The position numbers and the translations under genes were made by a program. This document shows positions 1 to 8,392 of a stretch of 64,000 bases of DNA, in pieces. Origin of the DNA: Oribacterium sp. KHPX15 (GTDB lineage: Bacteria > Bacillota > Clostridia > Lachnospirales > Lachnospiraceae). The stretch covers positions 78,262 to 142,261 of the forward strand of contig NZ_FNRG01000007.1 in assembly GCF_900107835.1 (NCBI RefSeq). Reading direction: 5' to 3'. The notes beneath the pieces are model-generated. The model did no database searches, was not told the origin of the DNA, and saw only the letters and a program-made list of their open reading frames with translations. How positions within the stretch are numbered: position 1 is the first letter of the stretch; each line of letters starts with the position of its first letter.

Positions 1-259
1 GGCCAAGTACCCCTCTGAAAGCATGAGGGCTTGTACCTACAGTGATGGTCTCATACAATTTGGGCATTCTTTCTACGTAAATGTCCCAGTAGCTAAGAAG
101 CCATGCTTTATGGAGTTCATTCAACCTGTCCAGTGTCAGTCCAATGTCAGCACTATGAAAAGTACTGCAGTCCTGAAGATAATTGACCAACGCAGTTATG
201 GTAATATGCTGCGATCCCCCAACTTCCGAATATCTTACTCTCTCTTTTATTTCGTACAT
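1..259 (-). CDS. Acyl-ACP thioesterase, N-terminal part (cut by window edge)
   Basis: Reading the minus strand from the ATG at 257-259 gives an open frame of 86 codons that runs off the left end. It begins MYEIKERVRYSEVG and contains YLQDCSTFHSADIGL, RLNELHKAWLLSYWDIYVE and MPKLYETITVGTSPHAFRG. This is the pattern of the first hot-dog domain of the acyl-ACP thioesterase family (PF01643), which releases fatty acids from acyl carrier protein. An AGAGGA ribosome binding site lies 6 bases before the ATG. The plus-strand reading frame over the same bases is a shadow. The catalytic second domain is outside the window, so activity cannot be judged. Confidence 0.8.
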   Translation of the reverse strand, partial: MYEIKERVRYSEVGGSQHITITALVNYLQDCSTFHSADIGLTLDRLNELHKAWLLSYWDIYVERMPKLYETITVGTSPHAFRGVLG

Positions 260-420
260 AAATGTCCTCTGAATCCAAAAAAGCAGGTTCTACGTTCCCG
301 TAAAACCTGCCTGAAATGTATGGTTTATAGGTGTTACGTCATTAGATGTGGCTGTTATCTCGTCCAACAGCGATGCAAGTATATTAAACGCTATTTGAAA
401 TAAAATCAAGCAGAAAAATA

Positions 421-468
421 GTCAGGAGCCGGTGGGCATATCCAAATGGATGCCCACCGACTCCTGAC
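421..468 (-). terminator. Intrinsic terminator after mscL
   Basis: A 19-bp stem (421-439 with 450-468, one G-U pair) with a 10-base loop lies just past the mscL stop. On the minus strand it is followed by a T-rich stretch. Confidence 0.85.
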
Positions 469-484
469 GGACGGTTATAATTTA

Positions 485-964
485 TTACGCATTGAGCTCA
501 GCCGGATCGATCTTGAAGCCCTCAAGCTTTGATGTACAGTGCGGACATCTGGTTGCCTCAATGCTGATCTCTGACTTGCAGTATGGACACTCCTTGGTCT
601 TTGCTGGCTCTTCAGCAGAAGCTTCCTCTTCCTTGCGGAGCTTGTTGATGCCCTTTACAAAAAGAAATACTACAAAAGCCATGATAAGGAATGAAATAGC
701 CTCTGTGATGAATTTACCGTAAGCAAAAACCGCACCTTCCTCTACTGCCTGAGAAAATACCTTTGTAGTCTGACCTGCAAGCGGTACGAACATATTGCTG
801 AAATCCAGTTTTCCGGTAAATACGGAAAGCAGCGGCATAACCAGATAATCAACTATGCCCTTGACCAAAGAAGTAAATGCAGAACCGATGATCATACCTA
901 CAGCCAGGTCGATCATATTACCTTTGATCGCAAATTCCTTAAACTCTTTCATGAAACCCTTCAT
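485..964 (-). CDS. mscL: Large-conductance mechanosensitive channel MscL with zinc-ribbon tail
   Basis: A 159-residue membrane channel that opens under hypo-osmotic membrane tension. The N-terminal amphipathic segment (KEFKEFAIKGNMIDLAVG) and pore-lining TM1 (residues about 14-45) are typical, and TM2 is at about 80-105. The C-terminus is extended past the usual MscL length by a zinc-ribbon with paired cysteines CPYC and CPHC (residues about 126-145). The tail is a known variant in clostridia and its role is not established. The start has GGGGG 9 bases upstream; an internal ATG four codons later would also fit family alignments. It stands alone between terminators. Confidence 0.95.
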   Translation of the reverse strand: MKGFMKEFKEFAIKGNMIDLAVGMIIGSAFTSLVKGIVDYLVMPLLSVFTGKLDFSNMFVPLAGQTTKVFSQAVEEGAVFAYGKFITEAISFLIMAFVVFLFVKGINKLRKEEEASAEEPAKTKECPYCKSEISIEATRCPHCTSKLEGFKIDPAELNA

Positions 965-1074
965 ATTTTTTTACCCCCTCTGTTCAAAGATTAAATAATC
1001 CTAAAGAGTTATAAATTTTTAATACCACTATTTTACTCTTTCAGAATAGAAATAGCCATAAAAAAATGGACAAA

Positions 1075-1109
1075 AAAGAGAACGAATAAAGGCAATACTC
1101 GTTCTCTTT
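1075..1109 (-). terminator. Intrinsic terminator after the secreted repeat protein
   Basis: A 14-bp stem (1075-1088 with 1096-1109, one mismatch) is followed on the minus strand by a run of T. It separates the secreted-protein gene from mscL. Confidence 0.8.
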
Positions 1110-1143
1110 GTATTATTTGGTTATTTGTGTTTTGAGTGATCTG

Positions 1144-1974
1144 TTATTGAACTAAAGCTCCGTCGCTTCCAACATAATGAGTTCCAAGCTCATCGGAAAC
1201 GTATGTATTCACATCCATGAATCCGTTGGCTCCAAGGTGATAACATTTACCATCGGACTCAAAAACCCATCTGTTGGTTACAGGGATACCGTTCTCAAGA
1301 TATACCCATCCATAAGGCTGCCATAACTGCCATTTGTCTGCTGTGGCTGCCTGCTGATCAGGTGTCTGAGTTGAATTCTGTGAAGAGTTCTGGGTATCAT
1401 TTTTCATTGCATCTGCTGGTGTAGCACCTGAAGCAGTGTTTGAACCGGATGAGCCTGATGTATTACCGTTAGGTGTAATTGCTGAAGAACCGGAACTGTT
1501 TGATGAAGCAAGTGACTTAAGAAAATCGCTGTCAACTTCAAGTGTATCAGATTCTGCATATGACTTTTCAGAGTCACCTTTATTTTTCTTTCCTGCAGTA
1601 ATCTTAAAGGTGTATGATCCCGTACGGTTTATATTTTTGATGTAGCTTGTAAGCTCCAATTTGCCGGTGGTTGTGGATGCAGTTATGCTTCCGTTCTTTT
1701 TAGCTTCGCTTGTGCGGTTTTTGTCATCAACATATATGGTTATCGTACCTGAGGATTTGTCCTCAGCTTCTGTCCAGGTTGCGTAAACGTGCGTTTTTCC
1801 TTTGGAATCTTCCGAAGTATCCCAGGATGCATCGGATACAGAGTAGTCTTTTTCGTCTTCTTCATCGTCATCTTTCTTTGCAAACGCTGTGATTTCACCG
1901 AGATATGCGCTTACAGGTGATGAGGTTGCGAGAATTGCTGCCATCATTATAGCTGATAATCTTTTTAATTTCAT
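1144..1974 (-). CDS. Secreted protein with C-terminal cell-wall-binding-like repeats
   Basis: A 276-residue exported protein. Residues 1-25 are a signal peptide (basic MKLKRL, then a hydrophobic core ending near SPVSA). A charged stretch (KKDDDEEDEKD) follows, then a beta-rich domain to about residue 160, a Ser/Gly/Asn/Gln/Thr-rich linker, and a Trp/Tyr/Gly-rich tail (WQPYGWVYLENGIP, GKCYHLGANGFM, GTHYVGSDGALVQ). The tail resembles choline- or glucan-binding repeats that tether proteins to the wall. I start it at 1974, because GGAGG sits 5 bases upstream; the ATG four codons earlier overlaps this Shine-Dalgarno site. The central domain is unrecognised and no catalytic motif is visible. Confidence 0.75.
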   Translation of the reverse strand: MKLKRLSAIMMAAILATSSPVSAYLGEITAFAKKDDDEEDEKDYSVSDASWDTSEDSKGKTHVYATWTEAEDKSSGTITIYVDDKNRTSEAKKNGSITASTTTGKLELTSYIKNINRTGSYTFKITAGKKNKGDSEKSYAESDTLEVDSDFLKSLASSNSSGSSAITPNGNTSGSSGSNTASGATPADAMKNDTQNSSQNSTQTPDQQAATADKWQLWQPYGWVYLENGIPVTNRWVFESDGKCYHLGANGFMDVNTYVSDELGTHYVGSDGALVQ

Positions 1975-2175
1975 TGTTTCCTCCATACTGGGTTCTACCC
2001 TCTGAAATCGCGAGACTGTAAACTATGTCCCTCTCAAGGATCCGCGTCTGTTGAACTGATTGAATCCCTTTTTTGAACCCATGATAATGATAATACAAGA
2101 AACGGATTTTTGAAAACCTTTATCAAAGATTTAATTAAAAAGTAGATAAATGTATAAAAAAGTTCAGCATAATGT

Positions 2176-2223
2176 AATCCACCGGGGACGGTTCTCTCCG
2201 AAGAGCACCGTCCCCGATGGATT
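2176..2223. repeat. GGGGACGG-type palindromic repeat, copy R1
   Basis: An imperfect inverted repeat with arms AATCCACCGGGGACGG and CCGTCCCCGATGGATT around a short loop. Similar copies lie at 5657-5704 and 40083-40125, with half copies at 5627-5650 and 47368-47397. It sits downstream of the ABC permease gene and may double as its terminator. Confidence 0.8.
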
Positions 2224-2246
2224 TCCAGGTGGATAGATCAGTCAGT

Positions 2247-3782
2247 CTATTCGGTTTTTAGCAGCTCTTTATGGTTAGCTCTGTAATCAAGGAATTCTTT
2301 CAGTGTCATAGCTTCAAAATCACCATAATTCAGGCTTCCGGTTTCCTTGTTTATGATGGGATAAACGTTCACATCACAATATCTGCTGATCTCTTCAAGC
2401 TCCGGCTCTGAAAACGGATAATCTCCCGTGTAGCTGTAATCATTATATTCACGGTAGTCATCCTCCGCTTTTTTATTGCAAACTTCAAAGTCTATTGAGC
2501 TGTATCCGCTTTTTCTGCGGTTATAAAATCTTGAGGTGGATTTTTTGCGGTATTCTTCCATTTTATCAACTATAGCTTTGTATTCCGCCTTGTTTTCTGT
2601 AGGTATCATGAGGGTGAAGGAGACATTGGCATAATTTTCATTATAGTAGTCAGAATTATCCACGCCCAGGTCTTCAAGCTTTACGTCTGCCCTGTACCGG
2701 TAGCAAAGATATTTTTCGGAATAAAGATTGTAAGGCAGATTACTGAGACCAAAGCCTTCGGTGAACCATCCCGCTTCTGCAAACGCCATGGTTCCGATAC
2801 AAAAGGCAAGAAACATGGCAATAGGCTTAAGGGAAATCTTAATTGACCTTTTATAAATAAAAGATGCCACAATGTAGATAAAGAACAAAAGCAGGTATAT
2901 GAATCCCAGTCCTTCGATGCTGTCTGATACTACCGTCCATGAAAGGTCCATAAGGATCAGAAGGAGGTAAACATTGATGATAAATGGGTATGAAAGGATA
3001 TCATCGGACAACTGTTCGGCACGTTCTGCTTTTCTGTTTATAAAGTGATGCCTTAGAAGTATCACGGATAAAACTGCAAATACAGACATTGGCAGCAAAT
3101 AAAGTGTCATGAAGCCGGTGTCACTGTATTCAGGTTCAAGAAGTGCCCCGATGTTTATAAAAAACATGGATATGGGGGATAACAGTGTGCCTATCTGGTT
3201 CACAAGGCTGTCTGAAGGGATGTTCCGGCCGGCAATCATGGAGTACATAAATGACATTACAGAGACGGATACTATTACGGGCAGAACTGTATATGCGCCT
3301 ATCATAACCACGCCGTCAAATACTGAATTTGTAAGTGCATAGACAGCTGAGTGGAATAAGGTGAGGACAGCAATGGAAAAGGCGGAAAAAAGCTGCAGGG
3401 ACACAAAGGTTCTCAGGAGTATGACGCTGCGGGCACGAAGGAGCCATACAAGGGTGGTTCCTGCAAAAAAGCAGCCGTAGGATAAAAGCCAGGTCAGAAA
3501 CAGATTCGTAATGAGCTGCTCTTTTCGTGAAACCGGCAGTGAAAAATACATGTCGACACTGCTCTTTCTATGGATGTATGCAAACAGATATACAGGCATC
3601 GCCATGGTGAGCAGTATGGAGAGATCACAGCCGATGTTGGCGCTGGTTATAAAGACGTCTTTAGGGTATTCGGGATCGAAGCTTGTAAAAGGGATAAGCT
3701 GAAATCCTATGTATATCAGAATAAAAAACAGGAGTGATACCTTTCTGCTTTTTATCAGCCATTTGAAATAATTCTTATTCAT
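2247..3782 (-). CDS. ABC transporter permease (YtrC/ABC-2-like)
   Basis: A 511-residue membrane protein with about nine or ten hydrophobic segments between residues 16 and 345, then a soluble tail of about 165 residues rich in Tyr and charged residues. It has no ATP-binding motif. It is the last gene of a three-gene operon after a GntR-family regulator and an ABC ATPase, the arrangement of ytr-type exporters of Firmicutes. The substrate is unknown; related systems respond to cell-wall antibiotics or peptides. The extracytoplasmic or cytoplasmic location of the long tail is not determined. Confidence 0.75.
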   Translation of the reverse strand: MNKNYFKWLIKSRKVSLLFFILIYIGFQLIPFTSFDPEYPKDVFITSANIGCDLSILLTMAMPVYLFAYIHRKSSVDMYFSLPVSRKEQLITNLFLTWLLSYGCFFAGTTLVWLLRARSVILLRTFVSLQLFSAFSIAVLTLFHSAVYALTNSVFDGVVMIGAYTVLPVIVSVSVMSFMYSMIAGRNIPSDSLVNQIGTLLSPISMFFINIGALLEPEYSDTGFMTLYLLPMSVFAVLSVILLRHHFINRKAERAEQLSDDILSYPFIINVYLLLILMDLSWTVVSDSIEGLGFIYLLLFFIYIVASFIYKRSIKISLKPIAMFLAFCIGTMAFAEAGWFTEGFGLSNLPYNLYSEKYLCYRYRADVKLEDLGVDNSDYYNENYANVSFTLMIPTENKAEYKAIVDKMEEYRKKSTSRFYNRRKSGYSSIDFEVCNKKAEDDYREYNDYSYTGDYPFSEPELEEISRYCDVNVYPIINKETGSLNYGDFEAMTLKEFLDYRANHKELLKTE

Positions 3783-3855
3783 AATAATCTCCGTCCGGGG
3801 TATGGTTCCCGGTAAAAAGTTTTGTATCTTTAAAACAGCTTAGGCATTCGTTGAA

Positions 3856-4728
3856 TCAATGCTTTTTATCAAGCTCATAGATGAATAGTTCTTCAAAGTT
3901 TATCGGAAGGATATTGAGAAGCATGGGGTTCATTTCCCGAAGTTTTGCTTCGACAGTTTCCATGTCTCCCCTGATCACAAGCTTGTATACCTGGCCTTCC
4001 TTTTCGAACTGGAGCACATCCAGATCCCTGAAGTCTTCCTTTGTGTGTTCATCTGTGAAAGCCAGCTGGTACTTGTTGATATTTTCCTTTGATTCCGCAA
4101 GGTCGCCGCCTCTCATTATGCTTCCGTTTTCAAGCATTGCGAAGCTGTCGCAGATGTCCTCCAGCTCCTTAAGGCTGTGTGAGGATATGACAACGGAAAC
4201 CTCTTCATCCTCCAAAAGTCCGGTGAGAGCTTGTTTAAAATGAAGTCTGGCAAGAGGCTCCAGTCCGTCGTAGGCTTCGTCCAAAAGAAGAAGTTTGGGA
4301 TGGATGGATAATGCAAAAAGCAGGGACACTCTCCGCTTCATTCCCTTTGAAAAAGTTGAGATGGAAGCTTTTGGGCTTAGCTCAAACATGTCGAGGTATT
4401 TAGTGAAGGCATCGGGATCAAAGTTGTACATGGACTCATAAAAAAGCTTCAGGCTTTCGATGGTGGAGCCTATGGGGAAATAAGCTTCATCACTGACAAA
4501 GGCGATTTTCTTTTTGGTTTCCATGTCGTGGTAAGTGCTTTTTTCATCCAGCATTATGCTGCCCATTTCGGGTTCGTAGACTCCTGCTATGGAACGGAGC
4601 AATGTTGATTTTCCTGCCCCGTTTATGCCTACTAATCCCACGATGGATTTATCATTGACTGTAAGATTCAGATCTTTCAGTACCTCTTTCTTTCCGAAGT
4701 TTTTGGACAAATGTTCAATCTTAAGCAT
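3856..4728 (-). CDS. ABC transporter ATP-binding protein (YtrB-like)
   Basis: A 290-residue ATPase that would power the permease encoded at 2247-3782. Walker A is GINGAGKST (residues 34-42), Walker B is LLLLDEAYDGLE, and the H-loop is VISSHSL. The signature loop is FSKGM rather than LSGGQ, as is common in this subfamily. The start is set at 4728: AGGAGG lies 6 bases upstream, and the in-frame ATG at 4743 overlaps that ribosome binding site. The start overlaps the 3' end of the regulator gene by 8 bases, which implies translational coupling. Confidence 0.9.
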   Translation of the reverse strand: MLKIEHLSKNFGKKEVLKDLNLTVNDKSIVGLVGINGAGKSTLLRSIAGVYEPEMGSIMLDEKSTYHDMETKKKIAFVSDEAYFPIGSTIESLKLFYESMYNFDPDAFTKYLDMFELSPKASISTFSKGMKRRVSLLFALSIHPKLLLLDEAYDGLEPLARLHFKQALTGLLEDEEVSVVISSHSLKELEDICDSFAMLENGSIMRGGDLAESKENINKYQLAFTDEHTKEDFRDLDVLQFEKEGQVYKLVIRGDMETVEAKLREMNPMLLNILPINFEELFIYELDKKH

Positions 4729-5080
4729 TGTGATCCTCCTCATAAAGTTTATCGATGGCTTTTAGGATCTCTTCTTTTGTTATGCCGCTGTTTTTAAGGG
4801 GTTTGAGCAGAGCTTCTATTTGGATGAGTCTGGAGTTTTCCGGATTGACCTCTGCGACATAAACACCTTTTTTAGGCAGGTTGTAAACGTATCCCTTTTG
4901 CTCCAACAGAGCATAGGCTTTGGCAACAGTATTGGGATTAATGCCGTTTTCCGTAGCCAGCTGCCGTACAGAGGGAAGTTTGTCGCCGGGATTCATTACA
5001 CCGGCTTCTATAAAGCTTAGTATCTGAGCCTGTATTTGTTCAAATATGGGCTCCTTGCTTTGAAGGTTCAATAAAAACAT
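4721..5080 (-). CDS. GntR-family regulator, YtrA subfamily
   Basis: A 119-residue transcription factor. A winged helix-turn-helix occupies about residues 8-75 (SFIEAGVMNPGDKLPSVRQL, NGINPNTVAKAYALLEQKG, then VYNLPKKGVYVAE). The C-terminal part is only about 45 residues, too short for a FadR or HutC effector domain, which is the YtrA pattern. It heads the operon with the ABC ATPase and permease and most likely represses it. Two direct repeats in its own promoter (5096-5128) are candidate operators. Confidence 0.9.
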   Translation of the reverse strand: MFLLNLQSKEPIFEQIQAQILSFIEAGVMNPGDKLPSVRQLATENGINPNTVAKAYALLEQKGYVYNLPKKGVYVAEVNPENSRLIQIEALLKPLKNSGITKEEILKAIDKLYEEDHNA

Positions 5081-5095
5081 AGTTCACCTCTAAAA

Positions 5096-5128
5096 CTGTA
5101 TCACTTGTACCATCTGTATTAACTGTAC
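5096..5128. promoter_or_regulatory. Two direct repeats, candidate GntR operators
   Basis: The 15-mer pattern CTGTATnAnnTGTAC occurs at 5096-5110 and again at 5114-5128, start-to-start 18 bp. The second copy covers the -10 element of the operon promoter. Confidence 0.5.
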
Positions 5129-5149
5129 TACTATTTTGGAATAAGTCAA
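5122..5149 (-). promoter_or_regulatory. Promoter of the gntR-ABC operon
   Basis: On the minus strand TTGACT (5144-5149) and TACAGT (5122-5127) are separated by 16 bases and lie about 50 bases before the regulator start. Confidence 0.6.
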
Positions 5150-5250
5150 GACCTTGAAAGCCGGAGCCGGCGGATAATTGCATATGACACGCAAAATAAC
5201 GATAAAAAGCAATCTGCGTGTCTGAATAGACATACTAACGCCATGGAATC

Positions 5251-5282
5251 AAAAAAACCGATCCACATCATGTGAACCGGTT
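5251..5282 (-). terminator. Terminator after the tRNA-Gln pair
   Basis: On the minus strand an AACCG/CGGTT outer stem with an inner CACAT/ATGTG stem precedes a run of seven T. Confidence 0.6.
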
Positions 5283-5286
5283 CTAG

Positions 5287-5358
5287 CAGCGCTACCAGGA
5301 TTCGAACCTGGGAATGACGGAATCAGAATCCGTTGCCTTACCACTTGGCGACAGCGCT
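5287..5358 (-). tRNA. tRNA-Gln (anticodon CTG), copy 2
   Basis: A 72-base cloverleaf with acceptor arm AGCGCTG, anticodon loop TTCTGAT, and T-arm CCAGG-TTCGAAT-CCTGG. CCA is not encoded. It is the promoter-distal copy of a tandem pair. Confidence 0.93.
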
Positions 5359-5392
5359 ATATGAAATTGTTTTACTTGTAAGGCTACAAGAG

Positions 5393-5464
5393 CAGCGCTA
5401 CCAGGATTCGAACCTGGGAATGACGGAATCAGAATCCGTTGCCTTACCACTTGGCGACAGCGCT
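5393..5464 (-). tRNA. tRNA-Gln (anticodon CTG), copy 1
   Basis: It is identical in sequence to the copy at 5287-5358, with a 34-base spacer between them, which suggests a recent duplication. CCA is not encoded. Confidence 0.93.
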
Positions 5465-5495
5465 AAAATAATTCGTCGCTTCAAGCGACTTGTAT

Positions 5496-5524
5496 ATACT
5501 ACATGAAGGTGCAATTCTTGTCAA
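5496..5524 (-). promoter_or_regulatory. Promoter of the tRNA-Gln pair
   Basis: TTGACA (5519-5524) and TAGTAT (5496-5501) on the minus strand are 17 bases apart, about 30 bases before the first tRNA. Confidence 0.75.
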
Positions 5525-5656
5525 CAGGATTTTAAAAAAGAAACCGGATTCTCATTGGAAATAAAAAAGAAAAAATGATTTTTGAAATGTTTGGCTTGAT
5601 TTCGATATGTCTGACGGAACAAAGTTCATCGGAGGCGGTTCTCAACCCGAAAAAGT

Positions 5657-5704
5657 AATCCACCGGAGGCGGTTCTCACCGTCGAGAACCGTCCCCGGTG
5701 GATT
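5657..5704. repeat. GGGGACGG-type palindromic repeat, copy R2
   Basis: An inverted repeat AATCCACCGGAGGCGGTTCTC / GAGAACCGTCCCCGGTGGATT around a short loop. A truncated left arm (TCGGAGGCGGTTCTC) precedes it at about 5629-5643. Confidence 0.8.
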
Positions 5705-5731
5705 TGGAGAACCATCCTTTCGGTGAAATAC

Positions 5732-5758
5732 TGCCTCAAACTGGGATAGTTTGAGGCA
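5732..5758 (-). terminator. Stem-loop after apbE
   Basis: A perfect 11-bp stem (TGCCTCAAACT with AGTTTGAGGCA) and 5-base loop 26 bases past the apbE stop. The following T-tract is weak. Confidence 0.6.
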
Positions 5759-5783
5759 ACTAATTCAGGTATTGTGATATTTT

Positions 5784-6914
5784 TCAGTTTTTAGTAAATT
5801 CTTCAAATCCGTCTGTAAAGGTCTTTGTTCCGTCGGCGGAGATCCACATTACTTCTATCCTGCCCACTCTGTCGCTCTTTCCAAGCACGCTGGTGCCATC
5901 GGAAACAGACTTTATAAGCTTCTTTCCGTCTTCGATGCTCATACTGAAAAGTGCAGTGGACAGCGCATCAGCCAATGCCGAATCATGAGTAAGGATTGTA
6001 ACACTTCGGTGGTAGGCTGCGGGATATAGGGTCTCGGGATCAATGATATGATGATAACGCTTGCCGTCTACAACATAGTAGCGTTCGTAATCCCCGGAAG
6101 TAACCAGAGACATGCCATCCAGATAAGTCATGGCTGAATACTGGTCTCCTGTCTGGGAGTCACGGTAGGTGGGGTTTTCAACGGGACATACCCATTTATC
6201 TTTATTGTCCTTTAGTCCTATTGCCCGGAGATTTCCTCCGAGATTAAGCATGAAACTGTCTGATCCTGCTGACTCAAGGAGCCTTGCGGCGTCTTCTGTG
6301 GCGTAGCCCTTTGCTATGCCGCCAACGTCGAGACTCATTTCGGGATCCTGAAGGTAGATGGTTCCTTCTGCTTCATCGATGATGATGTCATTAATGTCAG
6401 TATGTTTGACCGCTTCTTTCAATGCCTCCTCGTTCGGCAGCTCGCCCTTTTCGGGATCAGCCATACCAATCTCACGCTTTTCGTGCCAGAGCCTCAAAAC
6501 TGCGCCATAGGCTATGTTTACTTTGCCGTTGGTGAGGGAGTAAATATCCTTGCCCCATTTCACAAGCTCTATGAGTTTTTCGTCAACCTTTACCGGCTGT
6601 ATGCCTGCGTTGTCATTGACGGTCTTAAGGTTATTTATGCCATCGTAGTCATTGTAAATATCAAAAAGCTGATGCTCCTTCAGAAGAAGCTCGTGAGAAG
6701 CATTATAACGCTCCTTGAAGGTTTCCTCGTTTGCTTCATAACCGATCTCCATGGATATGGTATCAAACACATCAAGAAACTGAGCGGTAAAGCGCTCCTT
6801 CTTTTCAGGTGCAGCAACAGGAACGGAAGCGCAGCCTGTTGAGAATGTAATTACAGCTGCCGAAAACACAGCAACTGCGTTTCTGAAATTGTTGTTAAAT
6901 AATGATAATTTCAA
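5784..6914 (-). CDS. apbE: FAD:protein FMN transferase (ApbE lipoprotein)
   Basis: A 376-residue exported enzyme that moves FMN from FAD onto a Thr in the (S/T)GAT motif of target flavoproteins. A lipoprotein signal leads to the lipobox Cys28 (FSTGCAS). Family motifs are visible: DVFDTISM, SLDVGGIAKGYATEDA, SFMLNLGGNLRAIG and HHIIDPETLYPA. Length is normal. The start codon is TTG at 6912-6914, with AGAGG 6 bases upstream; I find no in-frame ATG nearby. Likely clients in this window are RnfG (37401-36793), RnfD (38348-37401) and the four-repeat FMN protein (47194-45722). It is monocistronic. Confidence 0.93.
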   Translation of the reverse strand: MKLSLFNNNFRNAVAVFSAAVITFSTGCASVPVAAPEKKERFTAQFLDVFDTISMEIGYEANEETFKERYNASHELLLKEHQLFDIYNDYDGINNLKTVNDNAGIQPVKVDEKLIELVKWGKDIYSLTNGKVNIAYGAVLRLWHEKREIGMADPEKGELPNEEALKEAVKHTDINDIIIDEAEGTIYLQDPEMSLDVGGIAKGYATEDAARLLESAGSDSFMLNLGGNLRAIGLKDNKDKWVCPVENPTYRDSQTGDQYSAMTYLDGMSLVTSGDYERYYVVDGKRYHHIIDPETLYPAAYHRSVTILTHDSALADALSTALFSMSIEDGKKLIKSVSDGTSVLGKSDRVGRIEVMWISADGTKTFTDGFEEFTKN

Positions 6915-7129
6915 ATCTTGCCTCTTTTTTTTGATTGATTATTTGGAGGTAACGCTTCACTCGTGACATGCGTAGGACCAGAGCTGACAGACAGGTTCTG
7001 GACCATGGTATGCATCAAATGAACAATTACATTCGGTGATTATATCACAGGATATTGAAATTTCTCAAAAAAGCGTGTGAAAACCTGAATATTTCATACC
7101 CTGACTCTCAGGTCATGGGTAATTGACAT

Positions 7130-7158
7130 TTGACTTTGCTGTTTTGGTGTATTATATT
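7130..7158 (+). promoter_or_regulatory. Promoter of tRNA-Ser
   Basis: TTGACT (7130-7135) and TATATT (7153-7158), spaced by 17 bases, end 18 bases before the tRNA. Confidence 0.8.
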
Positions 7159-7176
7159 TTTTAGGTATGATTTTTT

Positions 7177-7262
7177 GGAGATGTACCCAAGAGGCCGAAG
7201 GGGGCGCACTCGAAATGCGCTAGGTCGGAAACGGCGCCAGGGTTCAAATCCCTGCATCTCCG
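7177..7262 (+). tRNA. tRNA-Ser (anticodon CGA)
   Basis: A class II tRNA of 86 bases with acceptor GGAGATG/CATCTCC, anticodon loop CTCGAAA, a long variable arm and T-arm CAGGG-TTCAAAT-CCCTG. CCA is not encoded. It is the only plus-strand RNA gene seen here. Confidence 0.95.
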
Positions 7263-7264
7263 CT

Positions 7265-7300
7265 AAAAAACCGTCGGGAAATGTGTCCCGGCGGTTTTTT
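7265..7300. terminator. Bidirectional terminator between tRNA-Ser and the lyase gene
   Basis: The stem ACCGTCGGGA/TCCCGGCGGT is flanked by A6 on the left and T6 on the right, so it can end both the plus-strand tRNA and the minus-strand gene that stops at 7305. Confidence 0.85.
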
Positions 7301-7304
7301 ATGG

Positions 7305-8216
7305 TCAGCTCATTCCATTTGCTTTATTTTCGGCAAGATTTTTCTTAATTGCCTCAATTTTCTCATCCGGAATCATATTAAACGGTGCACGGCAAAGACC
7401 TACATCATACCCCATAAGTCTTACTGCAGTCTTCACAACAGTATTTGGATTGGCTCCTGCAAAATTCTCTCTGAATGGTGCAATGGCGTCCTGATACTTT
7501 TTAGCCTCATCCCAGTTTCCTGCCACATACTCATTATAGATCATTGCCATATTATGAGGATAAGCATTGGCACAACCTGAGATTCCACCTGTTCCACCTG
7601 CCTTAAGTGTCCAGAGAATCAGCTGGTCATTACCCGAGAGAACAGCAAATTTACCATCCTTTCTTGATTTTCCTGCATCAATATATCCAAGGATATTTTT
7701 GAAATCTCCACCGGAATCCTTGGCACCGACAATATTATCAACCTGTGCAAGCTTTCCTACTGTTTTAGGATCAATCCTGTTACCTGTACGGGCAGGAATA
7801 TTATAAAGAACTATAGGCATCTCAGGAACAGCTGCTGCAACTGTCTCATAATGTCTCTGTATCTCATCCTGTGAGGCCGCAGCAAAGGATGGAGTGATGA
7901 TAGAAAGAACATCTGCGCCGCAAGCCTCAGCCATCTTGGACTGTTCGATAGTTTCCTTTGTGGAAATGCATCCTGTTCCGGCATAAACAGGAACTCTACC
8001 ATTTACATGCTTAACAACTGTTGAAAGGACAAGTTCCTTTTCCTTTCCGTTCAGGATATATCCCTCACCATTTGTTCCGAAACAGAATATCGCATGTATT
8101 CCTGCTTCTATCATTCTATCGCACTGTTCTTTAAGAACATCAACATTGATGGATTCATCCTCTCTCATAGGAGTGATGATTGGTACAATGATGCCTTTGA
8201 TATCTACCTGTTTCAT
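7305..8216 (-). CDS. DapA/N-acetylneuraminate lyase-family aldolase
   Basis: A 303-residue TIM-barrel class I aldolase or dehydratase. Visible motifs are GTNGEG (residues 48-52, the GTTGE-type substrate loop), the catalytic Tyr138 (VLYNIPARTG) and the Schiff-base Lys166 (VGAKDS). The start is set at 8216 because AAGGAG lies 8 bases upstream; the longer frame to 8276 has no such site. The lysine-pathway DapA is possible, but the location beside sugar-acid kinases, a TRAP importer and a PdxA2-type gene argues for cleavage or dehydration of a sugar-acid-like substrate. A terminator at 8280-8315 separates it from the kinase gene upstream. Confidence 0.85.
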   Translation of the reverse strand: MKQVDIKGIIVPIITPMREDESINVDVLKEQCDRMIEAGIHAIFCFGTNGEGYILNGKEKELVLSTVVKHVNGRVPVYAGTGCISTKETIEQSKMAEACGADVLSIITPSFAAASQDEIQRHYETVAAAVPEMPIVLYNIPARTGNRIDPKTVGKLAQVDNIVGAKDSGGDFKNILGYIDAGKSRKDGKFAVLSGNDQLILWTLKAGGTGGISGCANAYPHNMAMIYNEYVAGNWDEAKKYQDAIAPFRENFAGANPNTVVKTAVRLMGYDVGLCRAPFNMIPDEKIEAIKKNLAENKANGMS

Positions 8217-8279
8217 TATAATTCTCCTTTTATTAATATATGTATATCTTGTGCTCTGATAGCTACAGTTTAACATTAC

Positions 8280-8315
8280 AAACGGACGATTTCTCTGTTT
8301 GAGTCTCGTCCGTTT
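8280..8315 (-). terminator. Terminator after the first DUF1537 kinase gene
   Basis: A 10-bp stem AAACGGACGA/TCGTCCGTTT. It implies that the downstream lyase gene either has its own promoter or depends on read-through. Confidence 0.7.
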
Positions 8316-8392
8316 GTTTCATATAGTTACATTATTTATTTTTATATATTTTAACGATTTATTTTGTTTCATTAAGAAACACTTTGGACTAT

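Noticed and set aside
23..403. Plus-strand ORF of 126 residues
   Set aside because: The minus strand of the same bases encodes a recognisable acyl-ACP thioesterase N-terminus with a ribosome binding site; the plus frame has no family resemblance.
1895..2098. 67-residue minus-strand ORF upstream of the secreted protein
   Set aside because: It overlaps the signal-peptide region of the secreted protein in another frame and has no credible start site or family.
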